A stretch of DNA of 20,157 bases, taken from NCBI GenBank assembly GCA_035406685.1, contig DAONLM010000026.1:1-20157 (forward strand), in the 5' to 3' direction. Under the pieces are notes generated by a model. The model was given only the letters and a program-made list of their open reading frames with translations, did no database searches and had not been told where the DNA came from. Source of the stretch: DAONLM01 sp035406685 (GTDB lineage Bacteria; Spirochaetota; GWE2-31-10; MWDO01). Position numbers and translations under genes: made by a program. Positions 7,545 to 16,231 of the stretch are shown here, piece by piece (position 1 is the first letter of the stretch; each line of letters opens with the position of its first letter).

Positions 7545-10500
7545 TCTTTTTACTATCCATAATTTACCATTATCCCTTCCAAAAACCTCCTCCTCATACA
7601 TACATTCAACATAGACGGGTGGTGTTGGATAAATGCCCGGAGTTGTTACTCTAAAAATAAACTCTACCTCCTCTCTCGAGTGATAAAAATCATCAAAAAA
7701 GTATTGTACCTCATTATCATAAATCTTTTGAACAGGGCCAACTTCATAGTAATAATCATAATATTCTCCAGACTCATCATACTCATCAGGACTACTTTCA
7801 TCTTCTTTTTTTTCTTTTGAAATTGGAGATGTTACAAAAGATGAATCTATTATTTCAGCCCCAGAAGGAATAGGACATCTTAAAGCAACAAAATTTCTTT
7901 TTTTAGATGTGGATACCACAACTCTCATTTTATAAGTCTCACCCAATTTTAATTCATTAGATTTTACTATTTTCCCATTTAAATCTTTTATTTCGGAAAA
8001 TACCGAAAAACCCTCATCCCTCTGTTTAATCACCTCAGAAGGCAATGAATATCTCATTGTAATAGTATAATATAATGTACCTTCGCCATCTTTTTTAATA
8101 TTTAAAGGAAGAAGTGAATCTCTCTCAAAATCCTTTAATTCATTATCAAATGTTAAATATTTAATAACGTTATCCTCTTTAAAACCCTTAAATTTTGAAT
8201 TAAAAATATCTTTACCATCAATTGCTATCTTTGCTATAAAATTCGTCTTTTCTGCATTTTCTTTACCAAAAGAATAATAAAAACTTTCAATTACCCATTC
8301 TGTTGTATAAGTATTATCCCAATAACCAGCCTTTTGCCTGTTTATAATAGTATTTGTTATTTTTGTTATCATATCATTATCTTTTGAAATTTTTTGGTAA
8401 AACATTAAAAGAAAAGCAAGTTGACTAACCTGAGAATCAAAATAGTATCCGTACTCATAGGGTTCTACTAAATCAATAGTTTGAGTTCCTACTTTTATAA
8501 GATTTTTTAATTTTTTAAAACAAATATTTGCTAAATCTTTCTGGTTATTATTTAAGAAAGCAATACCGAGCATACAATAGCCACTTATACCCAATCTATC
8601 CTTTTCTGTATCCATAAGAGATTTTGCCTTTGCTACAATATTCTCGCCAAAAAGTGAGAGAACATAGTAAGAATATGCAAGATTGTATTTTTCATATTCG
8701 TAATTATAATTTTTTATAAAATCGAGTAGCCTATCAATCTTTATCTTGGAAGGTATATTAAAGCCATTCTTTTTAGCATAATAAAGGAATTTAGCCACCT
8801 TTATACTGATGTAACTACCTGATTTTCTTAAACCCTCAAGCCAATAAGGGAAGCCTCCATCTGAATTTTGATAATCAGCCCATACTTTTAGCTCATCCTC
8901 AACAAGTTTTTTAGGATTTTTTATATCTATAAAATTGGTAATAATATCTTTAAAAAGAACAACTGGAAACAATTTAGAACTTCTCTGTTCAAGGCATAAA
9001 TATGGATAGTCATAAAGATACTCTATTGAGCCACTAAGTGTATTAAGTCTTGTTGATGCAAGTTTAAAACTCAATCCACCATAATTTGAAAGAATATTTG
9101 AAGGAATTATTAAACCTTCCTCTTTCTCTTGATCTGTTATATTGCCGATGGTTGTAAAACTCTCTTTATTTATAGGTCTTTCAACAATAATCTTATCAAT
9201 CAGTTTTTCATTTAGAATTTCACTTCTTGTGATAAATACAATATTGGCTATCCCATCTTTTACAGCAGCAATTTTAAATGCTACCTCCATAGTTGAATCT
9301 GGCTTAATCTTGACTTTCTTTTCATTTTCTTCGTCTATGAGAAGTAGATCTGATTCTGCCTTTACTATTACTTCCTGCTCTTTGTCAGAAAGATTTGTTA
9401 TAACAACTCCAGCATAGGTAGTATCCCTTAATCTCAATCTTCGAGGCAGAGCCATTCTAACATTTATTGGATTATTCACTCTTATTTCGCTCTCTTTTAT
9501 ACCATAAAAATCATCTTTAACAGCAAGTGCCGTGCATCGATATGTAGTAAGATTGTCTGGGAATTTAAACTTAACTGTTGCTTCACCATTTTCATCTGTC
9601 ATTAAAAATGGTTCAAAAACCGCAGTTGGGGTAAAGTCTTTTCTCTCCTCTAATTTTGAAAAATCATCTCCACCATAAAGATTCTTTCTTTCATATAGAA
9701 CCGGATCTATTAACATTGATCTTGAATCAGCACCTATTACTCCTAATGGAAATTTATAAGATGCATAAAAGAAAGAGAGTGGATTTGGAACATGATAGTT
9801 TATTAGATCAAGAACACCTCTATCAACAGCAAGAAATGTTATTTCTGTATTTGCTAATGGCTTTCCGTCTCTTGTTGCCTTTATCTTATAAATAGCCTCT
9901 TCGCCAGGTCTATAATTAGACTTATTTGAGCTAATGGTAAGTTGAATCTCTTTCTTCTCTGTGGAAACAGAAATCTTCTTTATCCCAAAATATCCTTTTG
10001 GCTTCCCTAAGTCTGGTTCTCCATACTCCTTTGGAGGAGCCTCTGTCCTCTTACTAAAGCCTGTTAATGCAACATAAAATACCGGTATATACTCCTCCTT
10101 TACCGGGATTTCTAAAACAGTCGTTGTCCCTTTTATATCGATTACCTTTTCTTCTAAAATTCCTTCCCTTTCTATTGTAAGAATATATTTACCCTCCTGT
10201 AATGGGGTCTGCACCATTATTCTTGCAACATCACCTGGATTATAAATATCCTTATCAAGAATTAAATTAATGCTATCAGAATCACTATTACCCCACCAGT
10301 TAACCATATCACTCCCTGTAGAATAAAAATAAAACTTTGTAAAGACTACCCTACCCTTTTCATCAGTGGACTCAGCCTCAATTAAATACTCACCAACTTT
10401 CTCTGGCTTGATATTAAAACTCCCAGAATAAGAAGAAGCAGAAATTGTCTGCTGAGATTCAAGGATTACCTCTTTATCCCAGACTGTATTAATTCTGCCA

Positions 10501-13265
10501 TAAACACCTTTCTGTTGTGTTAATTTCCATTCTTCCCTTGATAATTTTATCTTAATCTTATTATTTTTAGGCTCATATTCTTTTCCATCTGGTGTAACAA
10601 GCACATAATCAACCGTAACGTTCTCCCCCTTACTAACAAATGCTGACCAATAGTTATTTCCAGATCTAAACTTTAACCCAAGATAAAAAGATGCTGGATG
10701 AACTATTACTGATCTGGATGTACCTATCTCCTGCCTGTCAATATCTGTAACATTTGCATAACATTGGAAACTATAAGTAAGTCCTTTTACAAAATCCCCC
10801 TTTGCATCAACTTTAAGATTTGCAGAGCCATCTCCACTCAATTTACCAGTTCCATTTGCTATTGTCTCTTCGCTCTGATAATCATAAGTCCCAAATCTAT
10901 AATTTCCCCATTTTGCCCCCTCTGGTTTAAAATATGTAGATCTCTTTGTCCAGAAATAATCGTATTTTGCATTAGCGAGTGATCCACCGGCAAGATATGT
11001 GGCAGAAAGAGTAGCATTTATACTATCCCCTTTATAAAAAGTAAGATCTGGTATTTTAAGAGATGTCTGAAAGCTAACCCTTCTAAAATATGCGACCTGA
11101 AAAGATATACTTTCAGTATGATTCTTTCTTGAATAGTTAATATAATAATAGCCTGGCTCTAAATTCTCAGGTATTTTAAAAGAACCATAAAATCCACCGG
11201 AAGAGGTTGTATTTCCAGTATCAGTAAAAAATGGTGCTGAATCAGAATACTGTTCTGAAACCTCAATATTATATTCTCCAACATAAGGTGTATATCTACC
11301 CAATTGCAAATTTTTATCTATGCCTCTAAATGTAACTGTTTCACCCGGCTTATAAAGTCCCCTATCTGTAAAAATAAAAGTCTGACCATTTACTTTATCA
11401 ATATTATCTGGCCTTTCTGTATTATATATTCCATGTTTATATACATTATGAGAATAATTTGGAACAAATTCTATCTTATCCATACCATATTCTACTCTTA
11501 TTCTTGGTCTATCCTCATATCTAGTAGAAATATACTTAAAAATTTCTTTATATTCTCCCTCATTAAAAAGAAATGTGGCAAAACCATTCTTATCAGTCAC
11601 TGTCTCTTTTTTTATTACTCCATAACTCTTTAACTGGACTTTGGCATTTTCTATGGGTTTACCAGTAGAAAGACTTGCAACAATCAATACCATTTTGTTA
11701 TAGCCATATCTAACACTCACTCCAAGATCAGTTACCTGTAGATTAAGATCTACTTTTTCTCCATAATATTCTTTTGGATCATAATAGGATTTTTTCTTAA
11801 AATACCATGATATCCCTACAAAACCCTTTCCTTCACTATTTAAATATGGCTTTAAGTCAATGACCTCTATATATTTATGATTCAAATTATATTTACTAAA
11901 ATCATAAGGAACAAGTTCTTCTTCTCGCCACCTGTTATAAGGATTATCAATGGCTCCAATTTTCCAATTACCATTAAAAATGTTTTGAATCTCAAAAGAA
12001 ACTTTTGCCGGATACTGGGATTCAAGCATCTTATCTCCTTCATTTGGAAAATAGTAATAACTTGCTGCATCCGGGACTTTTATATTAAGATCAACTTCTT
12101 TTTCAAGATATCTTCCATATATATCTTTTAAATTTTTAGATATAGAAATTGTATATTCACTATTAAATTTTACCGGCAAATTAAATAATTTAATATAATT
12201 TGAATAAACAGAAAAATGATTCTTGATATCAAAATCAACATCTGGTAAAATTACTCTTAATGAATCAGCAACAGTTTTCTCATCAATAGGATGAGAAAAA
12301 TAGATATAAACTGGATTTGAGTCTACTTTATCTTCATAATATGAATAATTTGAATAATAAGAATAGTTAAAAGGCTTTAGTGTCCTAAAAGAATATACAA
12401 GATCATCAGGGATACCAAGATAATCTTTTTCTGATCGCGCCCCTTTTTTTAAAATTATGTTAACCTCTGAATCAAAAGAAAAATTCTCTTTTACTTCACA
12501 TATAACAGTCATTTTTCTCATCTCTTCAGATTTAACCTCATCTTTATTTGCTGCTCTGATATTATAATTATAATTTTTACCATTTGATTCTATTCTTAAA
12601 TAACTTTTTATTAAATTAATATTAACTGGATAAGAAAATGTAATACTTATTTTTTTTGCTTCACTTGGTGGAATATCATCACCAGAAGGATAATAATTTA
12701 ATATTTTAAGGTATTCTGTCTTAAAACTGAATTTATTATCCCCAGTAAGACTCTTGCCACCCATAGACTTTAGACTTTTGTTAATAGTAACAGTATATTC
12801 TCTCTGTGGTAGGACCTCCTCTTCTGGCTCAAAACTTATCATTCTTGTCCCATAAAATCTATAAACCCCCTTAATTTCTGGTTCTATTTTAAGAATATTA
12901 GAATTTCTCATTACTTCACCCAATTTGGCTAAAGGGATAATCGGATAATTAAAAGATACATATATTACTGGTTTTTTCATCTCTTCTGGCAAAACATCCA
13001 CAGGTCCATAGTCAGTTATTACAAATGGATCTTTACCTTCTTTTATTACTCCCTCTTTATCTGAGACAGCAGCCTCGCTTGAATAATACTCTATTGTATT
13101 TTTACCAAAATCATTTTCAAAAGAAATTGATTTTAATTTTATATCATCTTCATTCTTACCTAAAAAGGTTGTGGAAGTGGCATTTTCATCAACATTATTA
13201 TTTTTACCTTTACAGGATAATATTAACAAAAGAAAAAACAATAATATTAAAATTTTATTTTTCAT
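7539..13265 (-). CDS. Alpha-2-macroglobulin family lipoprotein with intact thioester
   Basis: This 1908-residue protein is a bacterial alpha-2-macroglobulin, an envelope protease trap homologous to complement C3. The N-terminus is a lipoprotein signal, with a hydrophobic stretch at residues 5-16 and lipobox ILSC whose cysteine is residue 18. Ig-like macroglobulin domains follow. An MG segment with DRGLYKPGETV lies near residue 638, the A2M core (AVFEPF...DENGEATVKFKFPDNLTTYR) at about 1215-1240, and the thioester CLEQ at 1424-1427 opens the helical thioester domain. The final 200 residues are beta-rich with an acidic, tyrosine-rich insert (DESSPDEYDESGEYYDYYYE). E. coli YfhM has about 1650 residues, so this one is longer. 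Such genes often neighbour pbpC, but none is here. AAGGAG lies five bases before the ATG. Anchoring in the outer or inner membrane cannot be decided. Confidence 0.93.
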   Translation of the reverse strand: MKNKILILLFFLLLILSCKGKNNNVDENATSTTFLGKNEDDIKLKSISFENDFGKNTIEYYSSEAAVSDKEGVIKEGKDPFVITDYGPVDVLPEEMKKPVIYVSFNYPIIPLAKLGEVMRNSNILKIEPEIKGVYRFYGTRMISFEPEEEVLPQREYTVTINKSLKSMGGKSLTGDNKFSFKTEYLKILNYYPSGDDIPPSEAKKISITFSYPVNINLIKSYLRIESNGKNYNYNIRAANKDEVKSEEMRKMTVICEVKENFSFDSEVNIILKKGARSEKDYLGIPDDLVYSFRTLKPFNYSYYSNYSYYEDKVDSNPVYIYFSHPIDEKTVADSLRVILPDVDFDIKNHFSVYSNYIKLFNLPVKFNSEYTISISKNLKDIYGRYLEKEVDLNIKVPDAASYYYFPNEGDKMLESQYPAKVSFEIQNIFNGNWKIGAIDNPYNRWREEELVPYDFSKYNLNHKYIEVIDLKPYLNSEGKGFVGISWYFKKKSYYDPKEYYGEKVDLNLQVTDLGVSVRYGYNKMVLIVASLSTGKPIENAKVQLKSYGVIKKETVTDKNGFATFLFNEGEYKEIFKYISTRYEDRPRIRVEYGMDKIEFVPNYSHNVYKHGIYNTERPDNIDKVNGQTFIFTDRGLYKPGETVTFRGIDKNLQLGRYTPYVGEYNIEVSEQYSDSAPFFTDTGNTTSSGGFYGSFKIPENLEPGYYYINYSRKNHTESISFQVAYFRRVSFQTSLKIPDLTFYKGDSINATLSATYLAGGSLANAKYDYFWTKRSTYFKPEGAKWGNYRFGTYDYQSEETIANGTGKLSGDGSANLKVDAKGDFVKGLTYSFQCYANVTDIDRQEIGTSRSVIVHPASFYLGLKFRSGNNYWSAFVSKGENVTVDYVLVTPDGKEYEPKNNKIKIKLSREEWKLTQQKGVYGRINTVWDKEVILESQQTISASSYSGSFNIKPEKVGEYLIEAESTDEKGRVVFTKFYFYSTGSDMVNWWGNSDSDSINLILDKDIYNPGDVARIMVQTPLQEGKYILTIEREGILEEKVIDIKGTTTVLEIPVKEEYIPVFYVALTGFSKRTEAPPKEYGEPDLGKPKGYFGIKKISVSTEKKEIQLTISSNKSNYRPGEEAIYKIKATRDGKPLANTEITFLAVDRGVLDLINYHVPNPLSFFYASYKFPLGVIGADSRSMLIDPVLYERKNLYGGDDFSKLEERKDFTPTAVFEPFLMTDENGEATVKFKFPDNLTTYRCTALAVKDDFYGIKESEIRVNNPINVRMALPRRLRLRDTTYAGVVITNLSDKEQEVIVKAESDLLLIDEENEKKVKIKPDSTMEVAFKIAAVKDGIANIVFITRSEILNEKLIDKIIVERPINKESFTTIGNITDQEKEEGLIIPSNILSNYGGLSFKLASTRLNTLSGSIEYLYDYPYLCLEQRSSKLFPVVLFKDIITNFIDIKNPKKLVEDELKVWADYQNSDGGFPYWLEGLRKSGSYISIKVAKFLYYAKKNGFNIPSKIKIDRLLDFIKNYNYEYEKYNLAYSYYVLSLFGENIVAKAKSLMDTEKDRLGISGYCMLGIAFLNNNQKDLANICFKKLKNLIKVGTQTIDLVEPYEYGYYFDSQVSQLAFLLMFYQKISKDNDMITKITNTIINRQKAGYWDNTYTTEWVIESFYYSFGKENAEKTNFIAKIAIDGKDIFNSKFKGFKEDNVIKYLTFDNELKDFERDSLLPLNIKKDGEGTLYYTITMRYSLPSEVIKQRDEGFSVFSEIKDLNGKIVKSNELKLGETYKMRVVVSTSKKRNFVALRCPIPSGAEIIDSSFVTSPISKEKKEDESSPDEYDESGEYYDYYYEVGPVQKIYDNEVQYFFDDFYHSREEVEFIFRVTTPGIYPTPPVYVECMYEEEVFGRDNGKLWIVKRQ

Positions 13266-13297
13266 AAGATCTCCTTAAAATATAAAATATTTTTAAG

Positions 13298-13326
13298 ATT
13301 ATAATTTTAAATGATGATAAAGTCAA
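13298..13326 (-). promoter_or_regulatory. Promoter of the alpha-2-macroglobulin gene
   Basis: On the minus strand TTGACT (13326-13321) is followed after exactly 17 bases by a perfect TATAAT (13303-13298). Transcription would start near 13291, leaving a leader of about 25 bases that contains AAGGAG. It is one of the best promoter matches in the window. The repeat array begins about 100-150 bases upstream of it. Confidence 0.75.
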
Positions 13327-13416
13327 TTTTTTTTTATTAAATTTATTTTTTATAAATTAATATTAACTTTTTTTTAAAAAAAATAATGAAAATATAAAAG
13401 AATAACTTAAAAATAT

Positions 13417-14024
13417 CATATGAAGCAGAAAAAGATATCCTCTATGTTGGATAAAAATATTTCTATAGATATACGACATATGTCGTATATATTCTTTATA
13501 AAAAAACAATTGTTATTTTATATAAATACCCATTCAAACTACAACATATGTGGTATGATATATTTATATAAAAAATAAAAGTTATACTATTAAACCCCTC
13601 CCTATACTGCGACATATGTCGTAAATAATTTATTTAAAAAAAAATAATCGTTATACTATATAAGTATCTCTGACCATTATGACATATGTCCTATTTTCTT
13701 ATTATAAAAAAATAAATGTTATTTTATATTTTTCTTCAAAAAAGTAGGACATATGTTGTAGTTTTTTAGTATATAAAAAAAACAATAGTTATATTATACG
13801 ATATATCAATACGACATATATCCCACTTACTTTCTATAAATAATAATCGTTATATTATATAAATATTTTTTACTCTTACCACATATGCCCTACTTTTTAT
13901 AATAAATAATAGTTATTTTATTAAGATATCCCTCCTTAAAATACGACATATGTCACACATTTCTATAAAAAATAAATTACCGTTATACTATTTATATCTT
14001 CCATCCCTACTCCCCATAATATGT
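13417..14024. repeat. Tandem array of 65-70 bp units, each with a CATATG palindrome and an AT-rich box
   Basis: CATATG, or CATATA in one unit, recurs at 13477, 13545, 13613, 13683, 13750, 13815, 13882 and 13947, spacings of 68, 68, 70, 67, 65, 67 and 65. Each is the centre of a palindrome with half-site TACGAC or a variant (TACAAC, TACCAC, TAGGAC). The first copy is a perfect 22-base palindrome at 13469-13490. About 17 bases after each palindrome an A-tract leads into a second conserved box close to AATAATCGTTATACTATATA, then a pyrimidine-rich spacer leads into the next unit. Weaker edge copies may exist at 13417-13422 and 14015-14023. Units are diverged rather than identical, no unit encodes a protein, and there are no cas genes. 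Function is unknown; protein-binding sites for regulation, partition or replication are possible. Confidence 0.85.
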
Positions 14025-14144
14025 AAATGCCACTCAGAAGTATGGTGAATCAAGATATAAATCCTGGTATTGTCAAGTAAATTATGTCTGATAAAAGGAG
14101 ATATTTTTTAAAATATTTAACTATAAAAATAATATTTTTTTTAA

Positions 14145-14345
14145 AGAAGGTTACAAATTATTAAAAAAGAAAATAATAAGCAAAAACATTTAGAAGACTT
14201 ATTAAAAGATTATTTAAATGAAATTAGGACTAATGGTGGGATTAAGAAATTATTAAGAATTCAAAATATTTTAAAACATAGACCATTAAAGCGTCTTAAT
14301 TTTATGACGCCTTATGAGATTATAAAATATGCACTTCGTTATTGA
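14145..14345 (+). pseudogene. C-terminal remnant of a DDE (integrase-core) transposase
   Basis: An open frame of 66 codons begins just after a stop at 14142-14144 and ends at TGA 14343-14345. It has no start codon near its beginning and no ribosome binding site. It contains NGGIKKLLRIQNILK and then HRPLKRLNFMTPYE, ending IIKYALRY. The HRPxxxLxxxTPYE pattern is the hallmark end of IS3/IS481-type transposases with an integrase core. The DDE residues themselves are missing, so this is a decayed 3' fragment. A related, shorter fragment in the same orientation stands at 1-48. The call of transposase is firm; the IS family is not. Confidence 0.75.
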
Positions 14346-14451
14346 ATCGGCGTTTTTTAAAGAAGATATATTTAACATTTTTTTATTAATTTTGTTATTA
14401 TTAGATAAGCATAAACTTCCTTTTGCTGTATCACATTTTCCTAAAAATATC

Positions 14452-14480
14452 TTGACAAATATTTTTATATAATTTATTAT
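14452..14480 (+). promoter_or_regulatory. Promoter of gap
   Basis: A perfect TTGACA at 14452-14457 is followed after 17 bases by TATTAT at 14475-14480, five of six matches. Transcription would start near 14487, with a leader of about 38 bases. Confidence 0.75.
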
Positions 14481-14524
14481 AGTACTTAAATAAGCAATCT
14501 TATATTATTTAAAGGAGTTAATAT

Positions 14525-15586
14525 ATGGCTACAAAAATAGCAATTAATGGTTTTGGAAGAATAGGAAGATTAGTCTTCAATGCCTTAGTTGAACAAAATC
14601 TTTTAGGAACTCAATTTGATGTTGTTGGTGTAGTTGATGTAAGCACCGATGCAAAATATTTTGCATATCAATTAAAATATGATTCTATTCATGGCGGATT
14701 TAAAGGCGATTTAAAAACAGAAAAGAGTAGCCCATCTGCTGAAAGTGATGATGTTCTTATCGTAAATGGGCATAAGATTAAATGTATTAAAGCAGTTAAA
14801 GAGTTAAAAGATTTACCATGGAAAGATTTAGGTGTTGAATATGTAATTGAATCAACTGGCCTTTTCACAGAGGATGTTAAGGCAAAAGGTCATCTTGATG
14901 CAGGGGCAAAAAAGGTAATTATTACTGCTCCTGGGAAAGGTGAAAATGTTAAGACCATAGTAATGGGTGTTAATGAACATGAATATGATAAAAACAAACA
15001 TAATATTGTTTCAAATGCCTCCTGTACAACAAACTGTCTTGCCCCAATAGTAAAAGTATTATTAGATTCTGTTGGAATTGAGACTGGCTTAATGACAACC
15101 ATTCATTCTTATACAGCAACTCAAAAGACAGTAGACGGCGTTTCAGCAAAAGACTGGAGAGGCGGAAGAGCAGCAGCTATCAATATCATACCTTCTACAA
15201 CCGGTGCAGCTAAAGCAGTTGGTGAAGTATTGCCGGCTGTAAAGGGTAAATTAACCGGTATGTCATTTAGAGTTCCAACTCCAGATGTTTCAGTCGTTGA
15301 TTTAACATTTAGAGCAGAAAAAGATACTTCTATAGAAGAAATCGATGCTTTAATGAAAAAAGCAAGTGAAACAAATCTTAAAGGAATACTTGGATATACT
15401 AATGAAGAAGTTGTATCAACTGATTTTATCCATGATAAAAGATCAAGTATTTATGATTCTCTTGCTACTTTACAGAATAATCTTAAAGGAGAAAAGAGAT
15501 TCTTCAAAGTTGTATCATGGTATGATAATGAATGGGGATATTCTAATAGAGTCGTTGATCTTTTAAAATATATGGCATCAAAATAA
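14525..15586 (+). CDS. gap: Glyceraldehyde-3-phosphate dehydrogenase, NAD-type
   Basis: Gap oxidises glyceraldehyde 3-phosphate to 1,3-bisphosphoglycerate in glycolysis. The Rossmann motif INGFGRIGR lies at residues 7-15, and an aspartate at D38 (VVDVS) indicates NAD preference. The active site SNASCTTNC has catalytic C167, with its partner H194 in TTIHSYT. At 353 residues it is longer than the usual 330-340. The extra length is near residues 28-75, a region reminiscent of spirochaete and glycosomal-type enzymes; that resemblance is from memory. AAAGGAG precedes the ATG. It is monocistronic, with its own promoter and terminator, and codon use looks typical of a highly expressed gene. Confidence 0.97.
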   Translation: MATKIAINGFGRIGRLVFNALVEQNLLGTQFDVVGVVDVSTDAKYFAYQLKYDSIHGGFKGDLKTEKSSPSAESDDVLIVNGHKIKCIKAVKELKDLPWKDLGVEYVIESTGLFTEDVKAKGHLDAGAKKVIITAPGKGENVKTIVMGVNEHEYDKNKHNIVSNASCTTNCLAPIVKVLLDSVGIETGLMTTIHSYTATQKTVDGVSAKDWRGGRAAAINIIPSTTGAAKAVGEVLPAVKGKLTGMSFRVPTPDVSVVDLTFRAEKDTSIEEIDALMKKASETNLKGILGYTNEEVVSTDFIHDKRSSIYDSLATLQNNLKGEKRFFKVVSWYDNEWGYSNRVVDLLKYMASK

Positions 15587-15607
15587 TTGGGCAATAATTT
15601 TTTTTAA

Positions 15608-15637
15608 AAAAAAGGCTGTCTTCTGACAGCCTTTTTT
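15608..15637 (+). terminator. Intrinsic terminator of gap
   Basis: AAAAAAGGCTGTC at 15608-15620 pairs perfectly with GACAGCCTTTTTT at 15625-15637 around the loop TTCT. The 3' arm supplies the T-run. This is the clearest terminator in the window, and it should also work partly on the other strand. Confidence 0.95.
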
Positions 15638-15674
15638 ATTTTTTATATTTTTTATAAATATTTATAAATAGTTC

Positions 15675-15701
15675 TAATAATTTTTTAAAAGATCTCGATA
15701 A
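15675..15701 (+). promoter_or_regulatory. Possible sigma-28-like flagellar promoter before flgB
   Basis: CTCGATAA at 15694-15701 matches six of eight positions of the flagellar sigma-28 -10 element GCCGATAA. TAAT at 15675-15678 sits 15 bases upstream, where TAAA is expected. The leader to flgB would be about 50 bases. In such AT-rich DNA this can occur by chance. Confidence 0.25.
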
Positions 15702-15761
15702 ATTAATAAAAAATATCTTAATATAAAATAATATTTTTTAGCAAAATAAAAGGGGATTAAT

Positions 15762-16187
15762 ATGTTAATGAGTGGTAGCAATAGCACAAAGATGATAGAT
15801 ATTGCTCAAAGGGCAATGGGGGCTGCAAGTTTAAGAGCAATGGTAATAAACAACAACATTGCAAATGCTACAACTCCTAATTATAAAAGACAGGATATCA
15901 CTTTTCAAAGCGAATTAGAAAGAGCATTGAATTCTGAAAAAGAATACCCTGGACCACCATTTAAAACCACAAATGAAAAACATATACCAGCATTTAGAAT
16001 AAAAGATTACAGAGAGGTAAGACCTAAAAAAATAACAGAGTATAATACCTATCAAAATAATGATGGTAATTCTGTTGATATTGACAAAGAGATGATGGAG
16101 AGCACAAAAAATACAATGTATTATAATGCTCTTGCTCAAAGAGTAGCAAAAGAATTTAATAAATTAAAATTTCTTTTGAAAAATTAA
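15762..16187 (+). CDS. flgB: Flagellar basal-body rod protein FlgB
   Basis: FlgB forms the most proximal part of the flagellar rod in the periplasm, joined to FliE and FlgC. The 141-residue protein has the rod/hook N-terminal motif NNIANATTPNYKRQDITF at about residues 28-45 and the FlgB-type C-terminal block NSVDIDKEMMEST with the helix ALAQRVAKEFNKLKFLLKN. Both ends are intact. The ATG at 15762 follows AGGGGA at 15751-15756; an ATG two codons later is an alternative. FlgB has no cleaved signal peptide and is exported by the flagellar type III system. Unusually, flgC and fliE do not follow; the next gene is convergent. Confidence 0.95.
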   Translation: MLMSGSNSTKMIDIAQRAMGAASLRAMVINNNIANATTPNYKRQDITFQSELERALNSEKEYPGPPFKTTNEKHIPAFRIKDYREVRPKKITEYNTYQNNDGNSVDIDKEMMESTKNTMYYNALAQRVAKEFNKLKFLLKN

Positions 16188-16197
16188 AGATAGATAG

Positions 16198-16229
16198 TAA
16201 TATTTTTGTTATATCTTAGAAAAATATTA
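16198..16229. terminator. A/T-only inverted repeat between convergent flgB and comF
   Basis: TAATATTTTT at 16198-16207 pairs perfectly with AAAAATATTA at 16220-16229 around a 12-base loop, in the 44-base gap between two convergent stop codons. The location suits a shared bidirectional terminator. The stem has no G-C pairs, so its strength is doubtful. Confidence 0.4.
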
Positions 16230-16231
16230 AC

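Noticed and set aside
13368..13383. Eight T followed by eight A, a perfect palindrome
   Set aside because: Homopolymer runs of this kind are expected in such AT-rich intergenic DNA and nothing adjacent gives it a role.
13417..14024. The 67-bp array as a CRISPR array
   Set aside because: Repeats are diverged from unit to unit, contain two separate conserved boxes, and the intervening bases are low-complexity and alike rather than unique spacers. No cas gene is in the window.
13417..14024. The array as an integron cassette (attC) array
   Set aside because: A 67-bp pitch leaves no room for cassettes, there is no integrase, and the core-site signatures are absent.
13417..14024. The array as a chromosomal replication origin
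   Set aside because: I see no clear DnaA boxes (TTATCCACA or close variants) in or near it, and neither dnaA nor dnaN is present.
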